Below the pieces are notes generated by a model that saw only the letters and a program-made list of their open reading frames with translations, searched no databases and was not told the DNA's origin. Shown in pieces: positions 55,281-64,000 of a stretch of 64,000 nt of DNA (position 1 is the stretch's first letter; every line of letters begins with the position of its first letter). A program made the translations under genes and the position numbers. Source of the DNA: Gloeopeniophorella convolvens (taxonomy: Eukaryota; Basidiomycota; Agaricomycetes; Russulales); contig WTXD01000004.1 of the NCBI GenBank assembly GCA_022496205.1, forward strand, positions 310,001 to 374,000. Direction: 5' to 3'.

Positions 55281-58200
55281 ATGGCCGACTCCGAGGTGGT
55301 GGATGCTCCCCCAGCCAATGGCCAGGTCGAACACTCGGAGGACGCATCCAGCACAGACGTGCGTGACGTTGAACACGAGGACATCGCGAGCCCAAATACT
55401 GCCGAAATCGCGGGGCAGCACGAGCAGGCCCTATCCAACCCTGACGTCGACGACGCGCGTATGGTTCAACACGAGCAATCGGCACAGCCTGACGACGCGG
55501 CAGCTTCGCCTCCACCCGAGGGCGCCCCTGGCGCCACTCAGCCAGACCCCGCGCCCGAGCCCAAGGCGCCTGCTTCGCCTGCCAAGCGTCCTGCCCCTAC
55601 TGTAAAGACTGGAACCGGCAAAGCTGTCGCTTCTGGTCCACCAACTCCCCAAGTGAAGAAGGTATCTCTCGGCTATCCGCCCATCGCTCGGCTCTCTCTT
55701 GCAGTCTCCTCTGACACGCTGTCTGCGCATTGCAGATCCTGAGCTCGGGAAAGTTTGGCACAGGAGTTGTGAAGGCTGTTCCGCCTCAAGGTTCCAAGCC
55801 TACCGACACGCCTGCGGTTGCTGCGAAATCGACCGCGCCTTCCCATGCCCCTTCCGTGAAGGCCCCAAGCGCGCCCGTCCCCGCCATTAAGAAGACGTCC
55901 TCCATCACTACAGTCCCCACTACCAAGACAGCCATGGCACCGAAACCCTCAAACGCCGGATCTTCGTCCGCTGCACCCGCGCCTGCACGCAGGACGTCTC
56001 TGGTCCCTCCAAAGCCCGTCGCCCCACCTCGCTCATCGACATTGTCGTCCTCGGCCGCCAGCCGGCTGCCCTCCGCAGCGGCCTCATCGGCGGCTGCCAG
56101 ATCAGCTGGCGCGGCCGCATCCCGCGCTTCTGTTGCCTCGCCGGACTCGACTGCGTCAGCGAGATCGGCCGCGCCACGGCCACGTGCGTCGGTCTCGGAC
56201 GGCGTGCTCCCGAAGAAGGCTGCGGCACCAAGAACCAGCTTGGCGTCGTCGGCGACCAAGGCGACTCCTCCCACTGCTGTGCGGCCCACGCGAACCCCGG
56301 GTGCAGGTTCCGTGTCCTCCATCCGCGAGGTCAAGGAAGATGGCGCAGCGCTTACAGAACTGCACACCAAGGTATATCGGCCTCTGCATTCCTCGAGCCG
56401 AGATTACTCATCTTGTCCAAGCTCGACGAAGCGACGGCCTCCCTTGAGCTCAAGACCACCACCGTCTCTGAACTTGAGGCCCAGATAGAGCAGCTGCAGG
56501 CGACCTTGGATGGTACTACTGCTGACCTCGAGGCTGCTCGCAAGGGTGCTGAGAACGCTGAGTCTGCGAAGACGGAGCTTGACAAGGAGCTTGAGGAAGC
56601 GAAGGCTTCTTTGGCGGCATTGCAGGGCGACGTTGACAAGTTGCAGCAAGTTCTGGATGAGGTAGGCTTGTGTCTATCAAACCTATCATATGGCGTTAAC
56701 CTACTCTGATCAGTTGGAGGCCGCAAAAGCTGCCGCGGTGGAGCAGAATGCCCTCATTGAATCCCTCCAGGGCCAGATCCTGGCTCTACAGAGCGAAGTC
56801 GAGCATGCCAAGGAAAATCTGGACGCGCTCCGCGCCTCTCATGCCAACAACTCCGATGCCGCCACCGCTGCCGAGCTGGACAGGCAATCCCTGGCCAAGG
56901 TAAAGGCTGATCTCGACGCGATCCAAGCCGAGACAGAGGCTCTCAAGGCTGCGCAGACCGAAGCGCTGAATGAGGCGACCACTAAGATCAACGCACTTGA
57001 GGCCCAGGTTGCACAGGCAGACGCACTCGCCGCTGAGGTCGCATCCCTCCGTGCTGAGAAGGAGGAGACATCTGTGAAGCTATCTGAACTCGAAGTTGAG
57101 GTCTTAGAGCTCAAGGAAGCACAGGAGCTCGCGGACGAAGGACGCGAGACCGGCAAGTCCCAAATCGAGGCATTACGTGCGGAGGCAGCCAAGGCCGCAG
57201 AGGCACTCACACAAGCTCTCGAAGATGCAACAGCGAAGGAAGCCGCCGCTGCCCAGCATTTGCAGGAAGTCGAAAGGCAGCACGCCGAAGCTCAGGCACT
57301 CTCTGCAGAGGAAGCCAAGAAGTTGACGGACCAGCTCAACACTTTGCAAGCTGAGATCGAGGCTTTGAACTCCAACCTTGAAGCCGCGAACGCCGCCGCC
57401 ACCGCTGCTGCTGAGGAACACGCACGCCAGCTTGCAGACTCTGAGCAGGCACATCAGACCCAGAAAGAGGAGCTCAACGCAGAGATCCAACGGATCACGG
57501 CTGATCTTGAGGTAGGCGGCAACCCAGGTCCGCGTTCTAAGTGGCCTTCTAAAGACCACACCCCGTAGGGCCAAGAGGCTCAATATAATGCGAAAGTCCA
57601 GGTAGTGAGGGATGAGCACAGTCAACTCCTCCAGCAAGCGTTCGAGCAGGCCAAGGTGAGCATACCTCCCAAGTGGGGCAACGATCATGCTCAACTCCGC
57701 AGAACGAAGCAGGTGACGCTCACAGTCAGGACCTGCAAGGGCTCAGAGCGCAGTCTGAGGCCGCCATCGACCAGCTTCGCTCCTCTCACCAGACAACTAT
57801 CGATGGTCTCAAGGCTGACCATGAGGCCGCGCTCGCTGCTCAGTTACAAACACTTCAGAAGCAGTTGTCTAACCAGGGGCTTGAGCTCAAGGCTACGGGC
57901 GAGGACCTTGCCAAGGCAAAAGCAGCCCTCAGCGCAGCGCTACAAGAAGTGGAGGGCCTCAAGATACAGCTGGACGAGGCTCGCCAGTTGGCGCAGTCTG
58001 TGGCAAACGCCAACTCGACTGGCCAGAACGCCGAGATCGTGCGCCTAACCAAGGAGCTTTCTAACGCACGAGATGACCTAAACGGGCTCAGCGAAGTGTT
58101 CCATGCGACCAAGGAGTCGATGCAAGAAATGGGCAACAATCACCAGAAGGAGCTCGAGGAGGCCGCCAAGGGCCGCGCCGACGAGGTGTCCAAGCTTCAG

Positions 58201-58980
58201 GCTGCCCAGGACGCGGAGATCCAATCGCTAGTGACCGACAAGTCGAACCTCGTAACGAGGCTCTCGGACCTCGAGGGCGAGCTGGCCACTCTGCGCGCGG
58301 CGGCGTCCGCCGGGGCAACCGTGGCGTCGCCCAAGAGGAACGGTGCGGCTACTACCTCTGCCCAGACGGTGACGAAGGAGGAGCTGCAGCAGATGCACGA
58401 GGCGCACAACCTCAAGCTCCATGACCTGCAGGCGCAACACGAGAAGGCGATGCGCGCCCTCCAAGAGCAGGTCGACGCTGCTCTCGGGCGGGCGAGCACG
58501 GCAGAGGCGGACCTCGAGCGGAAGAAGATGGAGATCCAGTTCTTCGAGCAAGACCAGGATGAGAGCCAAGACCAGATCACGCGGTACGTCAAGTTATTCG
58601 GGTTCAAAAGCCTTCTCGGTTCTATGTTTGCTTTGGCTGTGATCACTGGCTCCGGCGTCTTTTGATTTCTGTTCCGCTGGGGCGGCGCACTGCTTTGTTG
58701 TGATGTGGCGTTTGGCGCCAGTCTCATATGTTTTGTTTCACCACTGTTCTGCGAGCACGTTTATTTCGTCCATCCTACACATTCACCTATTTTACACACT
58801 AAGTTATCTACTTGTTCCTTCGCATTTACATCATTGAATCTCCTTCCTTTCGTTGGCCATGCTTCCTTCTCTTCGAACCTTCGCGAACACGCTAAGACTC
58901 ACGCAACCCCCGCACCCCTCAGGCTGAAAGAAGACTTGGATGCGGTAACAAGCAAATTAGAAGCAGCGGGAGGCAAGTGA
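55281..58980 (+). CDS. Long coiled-coil protein of unknown function
   Basis: Seven exons join in phase: 55281-55661, 55736-56371, 56422-56661, 56714-57511, 57569-57655, 57703-58583 and 58923-58980, about 1,026 residues. The N-terminal 125 residues are acidic (DSEVVDAPPANGQVEHSEDA). Next comes a Pro/Ala/Ser/Lys-rich basic region, typical of microtubule- or DNA-associating disorder (KKTSSITTVPTTKTAMAPKP). From about residue 340 to the end it is almost continuous heptad coiled coil. The last exon (RLKEDLDAVTSKLEAAGGK) continues the heptads, so I prefer it over the stop at 58663-58665, which would give a hydrophobic tail; the final intron is then about 340 nt. No motor or catalytic domain. Confidence 0.8.
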
Positions 58981-59398
58981 TATTCGGATATTCGGACTAA
59001 CTCGGTCGTGGTAGGCGTGCTGTATCCTCGCGGTTTCAACGTTTCCACGACGAATCCAGGCGGGATGGTGCAGGCGGCCTACTGAGCGACGGACGGTTTC
59101 ATACTCCTCGTGCGATTTGGACTACGGCATACCTCATTGACCCATGTCATACCCCTTTGTTATTGTTATCCATGCATATCCTTGCTTCTAATGTGCATAC
59201 AATTTTCTTTTGATGACGCCGCCGGGCTGTTCGGATGCGCGGAAGGTGCGACGGAGAGTTGTTCGGAGGGGCGAGCGGATCTCCGATCGGTGACTAACGG
59301 CAGAGACGCGTCCCCCAAAAGGAAAAGGCGTCAACCCCAACAACGGTCCTCATTCTCTCTTCTCTCTCCTTCCACCACCACCCTCCTCAACAGTCGCC
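58981..59398. other. Intergenic region
   Basis: Promoter of the mitochondrial carrier, with a CT-rich stretch just before its start codon. No gene seen. Confidence 0.45.
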
Positions 59399-60772
59399 AT
59401 GGCCATCCAGAAAGAGCCCGGTCAGAAAGGTGTTAGCTGGTCCAACATCGCCGTCGGTGCGTACACGTCGTCGGTCCCATTCGCGCATTCTTTAACGCGT
59501 ATACGTGTTAGGCGCGATCATGAACATGGTACCATCTTGCTTTCGTGTCTTTTAAACAATACTGATGAGTGCGGCTTGTTATTCTGTCTTGCTTCTAGTT
59601 TGTAAGTGACTCTGCTTATCCCATATGCTTGGGTAGTGGCTGACTTTGTATTGCAGGAGGCAAGTCGGCCAGCTGGCGCCGTGGAATGAGCCAACTGACA
59701 GTGCTGTTCCCTTCCAGGTCACGACCCTGGGCCAACCTCTGGAGGTCATCAAAACCCAGATGGCTGCGAACCGGTCCCAGTCCATGGTACAGGCATTACA
59801 GTCTGTCTGGGCGCGTGGCGGCGTTGTCGGCTTTTACCAGGGTCTCATTCCGTGGGTGCGTATTCCCGACGTGGGGACCCGTCGGGCGTCGCGCTTACTG
59901 TGTATGTTGAACAGGCGTGGATTGAAGCCTCGACAAAGGGTGGTGTCCTTCTTTTCACCGCCTCGGAGATCGAGTCTGCTACGAGTAGTATGGGGGTGGG
60001 CCCTGCTGTCGGCGGTCTGCTCGGCGGCATGGGCGGTGGTATTGCTCAGGCATATGCTACTATGGGTGGGTCTTCTGATGGTCATTGTTGCGCACAGAAG
60101 CCTGACGCGTGGGTTCATGCAGGTTTCACGACCAGTATGAAGACGGCAGAAATCACTCGTCACAAGCAGGCTGCCGCGGGTACTAAGCCACCCTCGACCT
60201 GGGCCCTCTTCTATGAGATCCTTCGAAAGGAGGGTCTTCGCGGTGTGAACAAGGGTGTCAACGCCGTTGCGGTACGACAGTGCACCAACTGGGGTTCTCG
60301 GTGTGTAGAACGTTATGGAGCAATTCGTTTCGATCTAACTTGTGGTGCAGCATTGGTCTTGCCCGACTTGCCGAATCCTCAATTCGGAAAGTACGTGGCA
60401 AGGAGGAGGGTCAGTCTCTGGGTGCGCTGGACAAGATTCTCGCCTCGTCCATTGGCGGTGCCCTGGCTACGTGGAATCAGCCGATCGAGGTCATCCGTGT
60501 CGAGGTATGTGTTACCTTGCCTACTGCGTTCGTCTCACAGTTCTCCCCAGATGCAAAACATGTCAAAGGAGGCTACCGCTGCTGCTAACCGCCCTGCGAA
60601 GCTGACTATCTTCAACACGTTTGGTTACATCTACAAGGAGAATGGTCTGAAGGGTCTCTACCGCGGTGTGACTCCCCGGATCGGTCTCGGCATCTGGCAG
60701 ACGGTCTGCATGGTTTCGTTTGCGGACTATGTCAAGGCATGGGTGAAGGGGAACAACAGTAAAAAAGTATAG
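59399..60772 (+). CDS. Yhm2-type mitochondrial carrier (citrate/oxoglutarate)
   Basis: Nine exons: 59399-59456, 59512-59528, 59599-59601, 59657-59659, 59718-59855, 59915-60065, 60123-60300, 60351-60504 and 60551-60772. The product starts [20 protein letters not shown] and shows [20 protein letters not shown] (first carrier signature), [40 protein letters not shown] and [20 protein letters not shown]. These match the SLC25 member Yhm2, which exchanges citrate and 2-oxoglutarate across the inner membrane and supplies cytosolic NADPH. The conserved NMFEVTTLGQP requires two successive 3-nt exons (TTT, GAG) between ordinary introns. The intron after GAG begins with GC. About 307 residues. Confidence 0.93.
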
Positions 60773-61038
60773 AGAACATGGTCTAATATGATCTTATGAC
60801 CCTCGTTAGATGCTTGTTCCGGACTTTAGACTATATATTACCCATTCCGCTAGTCCCAAGTTCACGCCGTGCATGCAGGGTCGGAGTTGCGGAGGCGTCA
60901 GCCGACTCCTCCAGTCGGTCGGCTGTTTTGATGTCCCCGGGCCGTAAGCAGCGGATCCCCACCGAGACTTGCGATGGCCGAGGCTCAGCCAGCTCCTCCC
61001 GGCATTCGTCTGCACTCGCCAACTTGCACTCAACCACC

Positions 61039-61999
61039 ATGGCAGCGACAGTGAACGCCTCCAAGAACCCCCTTCTGCTTGCCTATCTCGCCCAGCTTTC
61101 TGCGCACCCGCTGCGCACCAAGGCAGCTACTACAGGTACGGACAACCCCGCATTGCCAAGCCCCGTTCCCGCGGTCGCTTCCCCGCATCTCACACGTTCT
61201 CCCCGAAGGCGTCCTCTGCTTCCTCCAGGAGGTGCTGGGCTCTCACCTCGCGCGGGTGCCCTCCCGCCGGCCCTCCAAGGATGCGCCGTTCTATTCGCAT
61301 GCCCTCGCACGCGTCAAGGTCGACGCGCGCGCCGTCAAGATGGCGCTGTATGGTTTCCTCGTGTCTGCGCCGCTAGGCCACGTCCTCGTCGGCGAATTGC
61401 AGAAGGCGTTCGCGGGCAAGACCGGTCGCGCCGCGAAGATCGGCCAGGTCGTCGCGAGCAACCTCGTCGTCGCCCCCATCCAGACCGCCGGTGAGTGCCT
61501 AGACGCGTGCGTTGTTGCGGCGTGATGCTGACTTACTTGTTGTAACTCCGTTAAGTCTACCTTGCGTCTCTCGCGGTCATTAGCGGCGCCAAGTCGTGGA
61601 ATGACATCCAGAAGACCGTCAAGGGCGGTTTCTTCCCTGTCATTAAGGTCTGTCGCTCCTTCTTTTGGCAAGTGGGACCGTCGAGCTCAATGCACTGTCT
61701 CTCGCTGCATAGGTCATGTGGGTCAGTTCTCCCTTGTCCCTCTTCTTTGCGCAGAAGTTCGTCCCGCCTGAGGTACGTTGTCTCGTGTTCACATGTCAGT
61801 CGTTTGTGATCTCACACGGCCACTAGTTATGGGTGCCATTCTTCAACCTCGTCTCGTTTGTGGTTGGAGTAAGCCGAACAGCCTCGTGGCGCGCGCTTCC
61901 GTATCTGACGCAGTCACTCATATCTAGACCTACTTTAACACCAAGATGAAGAAGCTCCGCCTCGCTGCTGAGAAAAAGGAGAATGGCAAAAGCCAGTAG
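61039..61999 (+). CDS. Mpv17/PMP22 family membrane protein
   Basis: Six exons join in phase to 214 residues: 61039-61135, 61209-61490, 61556-61647, 61713-61772, 61827-61868 and 61928-61999. The start (MAATVNASKNPLLLAYLAQL) and the first hydrophobic segment with AHPLRTKAATTG are typical of the family. Later blocks are ALYGFLVSAPLGHVLVGELQ, VASNLVVAPIQTAVYLASLA, VMWVSSPLSLFFAQKFVPPE and LWVPFFNLVSFVVGTYFNTK, the family's WPxxNFxxF-like end. The tail is basic (KMKKLRLAAEKKENGKSQ). Family members sit in peroxisomal or mitochondrial inner membranes and may form channels; the compartment here is not resolved. Confidence 0.9.
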
Positions 62000-62170
62000 T
62001 TTGTTTGGTCATGCATGTCAACTGGGATTGCTATCATTCATCTGTCCATCCATTGTGTGTTTGTCCGTTAACCTATGAGAACAGTGTTTGAAACAGACCA
62101 TATTGAAATTCCGTCGGAGTAGGACTGAGTAGTGGTGTGTCAGAACTTGCTTTGGCGAGGGGTATGACTC

Positions 62171-63707
62171 CTAGACAGCATCCCAATGGTCAACGAGGAC
62201 AACATCCCCTATGCACAAAGTGCCCGGAGCCTCGGGTACTGCGTTGCAGCCAAAGCAGGAGTACCCAGGCCTTCCAGGATCAAGGTCTACCCGGTATTGC
62301 AGAAGTGGCTTCGAGGGTATGGACATGTTGCGAACCCCGGACCTAGGGTCGATATTGGGTAGCTGGGACGCGTGTCAACCCGCTCTGGATGCACAGGGTG
62401 CGGGACGTCTACGCACCAGGCACCGCGTGCACTTGGACACAAGCGTAAACTTGGCGCTCTGGTCTGACTCGCCCTTCCCGGAGCGAATGGAGATCTCTTT
62501 CCACATGTCTTCGGCAAAGGGTTGGCCTGAACCCTCGAACACGACATTAGGCCGGTATCTGACACGATGCGGCTTATTATCGCCGGCTTTACGGCGGAGG
62601 CGGGAACAGCGTACCTCTCAATCACGATCGACTTGGGGTCCCACCGCTTCAACTCCTCGTCTTTCTGCTCTCGACACCACTTCGCAACGAGGCTCTGGAC
62701 ACCCTGAATGCTTTCCTCACTTGCCACAAGTATCGGGTATGCGTCTTGATATGCAACCGAGGCACTAAGTTTAGGGAACGACCACGTCGGTGGTGCAGGG
62801 CGCGTGCGGGGGCCCTTGTACATGAGATGCACCGGCTTGCCGACGAATCGGCTGAGCACATCCGAGCAATAGGAAGGGTCGGGGCTCGAGGTAGGGTGCG
62901 CCTGTGTGATATAGCCGTCGATCTCTGTGAAGGAGAACACGCTGCAGTCGTCCACCCTAGCAAGAATTGTCAGCACGTCCGCATGCAGGGCGTCCGATTA
63001 CCTACAGCGTCCAGGTCTTGAGGGTAGAGGTGGAGGGCCGCAGAGGCACCGAGAACGTCTCGCAGCCGGACCCTGCAGGGAAGCTCAATTCGAGCCGCCC
63101 ACCCGACGTTGCGTCTGAGGGATCTCTAATGATCCGAGGAGTTACAAGGACTAGCTATTGCTTTATCTTTGAGCCATAGAAGGGTTCACATTGGTAGGCA
63201 AGACATGCCTTTGGCAAAGCCCTGGCTGTCAGGATCTTGTGGGAAGTAGCTTCGACAATGGACCAGGTGCGATCGAACTCGAGACCCGAAGGAGTGTATG
63301 CGACCTCAGAGACGGGGATGCCGCGACAACTCTGCACCACAGGTTCACCCATGGGTACAGATGCCGCGCCCTCGCGAATTGTGAAGGCTCTAACATCAAA
63401 GACGCACCTTGACTGGATATATGAATATGCGTGAGACATGCACTTTCCCAGCGTCCACCCTCGCCGACAACGCGTCTTGATCTTTGGCATTGAAGGCGGC
63501 AACAAATGAGGAAGCGCTGTCACCCGAGTCCGAGAGAACCGCAGAGCTCCTTGGACTAACGGGAGCGCTATGGGTCCTGCGCCTCGATGAGAGTGTTATG
63601 ACCAGACTAACTATCACACCCGCGATGATGGTGGAGATAAGAAGCCAGTTTGGAAGAGGCAGCTGCTGAGGCCGCAGCGCAACCAGCTTTTGAAGTGTTC
63701 TCGACAT
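62171..63707 (-). CDS. MOSC-domain protein (mARC-like)
   Basis: Starts at ATG 63707 (MSRTLQKLVALRPQQLPLPN) with a membrane anchor (WLLISTIIAGVIVSLVITL), as in mARC proteins, and ends after CFGCNAVPEAPGTLCIGDVV at 62171. The MOSC_N beta-barrel shows IFIYPVKSCRGIPVSEVAYT and GLEFDRTWSIVEATSHKILT. The MOSC domain carries RYRPNVVFEGSGQPFAEDMW and SKCTRCLLPNIDPRSG, with the conserved cysteine that ligates molybdenum. mARC enzymes reduce N-hydroxylated compounds with cytochrome b5 at the mitochondrial outer membrane; that role is inferred. Five introns; the second begins GC (gcatgt at 63208). A CACGTG palindrome lies about 75 nt upstream. Confidence 0.91.
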
Positions 63708-63780
63708 TATTAGTAACTGACAGACCCCCACTGGAAAAGTGTACTTTCGACGCCGGGTGAATGTTACGGATTTTATGTGT

Positions 63781-63786
63781 CACGTG
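63781..63786. promoter_or_regulatory. CACGTG palindrome (E-box)
   Basis: A perfect bHLH-type site about 75 nt upstream of the MOSC gene start. Six bases can occur by chance; no further support. Confidence 0.25.
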
Positions 63787-64000
63787 AGATTAACTGGTGT
63801 CGACGACAATTATAGCGGTGCCGTAGATGTTACTGTGATGCTAGTACAAGACCTACGGTCCGTAGGAGGATTAACCACGTAACGGTACGCCGTCTGCCAA
63901 CCCTGTCCCGTCATCTGACCGACCTCAACTTCGAGTTGCCAACCTTCCACGGTATATGTATCGGGCTGGGTAACGTGCAGGGTGGGCTGGATTGTAGTAT

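Overview
This is nuclear DNA from a filamentous basidiomycete, most likely an Agaricomycete of the polypore or mushroom type. Genes are dense, sit on both strands and are cut by many short introns, mostly about 45-70 nt with GT..AG ends. Gene content is typical: a basidiomycete RasGEF, Rac1, YTH1, Zn2Cys6 regulators, a PL8 lyase and a Par32-like protein. No CRISPR array, insertion sequence, rRNA or convincing tRNA was seen. I rebuilt gene models by hand, checking intron phase and family conservation. Spans run from start codon to stop codon and include introns.

Layout. 0-7 kb: a partial gene at the left edge (-), an Stm1/SERBP1-like ribosome-binding protein (+), a histidine-phosphatase-fold protein (+), a MEMO1 homologue (-) and a four-helix MARVEL-like membrane protein (-). 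7-15 kb: a RasGEF with a built-in P-loop domain (+), a 3-ketoacyl-CoA thiolase (+) and ribosomal protein uS3 (+). 15-28 kb: a secreted PL8 polysaccharide lyase (-), a triple-KH protein (+), a NUFIP/Rsa1 protein (+), a large M16 metalloprotease (-) and an Ngl2-like exonuclease (+, with an apparent frameshift). 28-38 kb: a Dbl-type RhoGEF (-), a small membrane protein (+), a Zn2Cys6 regulator (-) and a Par32-like protein (+). 38-47 kb: a UPF0047/YjbQ protein (-) that simple ORF scanning misses, YTH1 (-), a 2.2 kb stretch holding a decayed tandem copy of the YTH1 locus, prephenate dehydratase (-) and a second Zn2Cys6 regulator (-). 47-64 kb: a small secreted protein (+), a type II membrane protein (-), Rac1 (-), an SHB17-like bisphosphatase (+), a long coiled-coil protein (+), a Yhm2-type mitochondrial carrier (+), an Mpv17/PMP22 protein (+) and a MOSC-domain protein (-).

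The genes form no single pathway. One loose theme is small-GTPase signalling: a RasGEF, a RhoGEF and Rac1 lie within 47 kb, and the RhoGEF could in principle act on Rac1. The most unusual signal is in splicing. Seven or eight introns appear to begin with GC instead of GT, and several genes need microexons of 3, 3, 5, 7, 10 and 12 nt to restore strongly conserved family sequence. Two genes (RasGEF N-terminus, Ngl2-like) carry apparent one-base frameshifts that may be assembly errors or real lesions.
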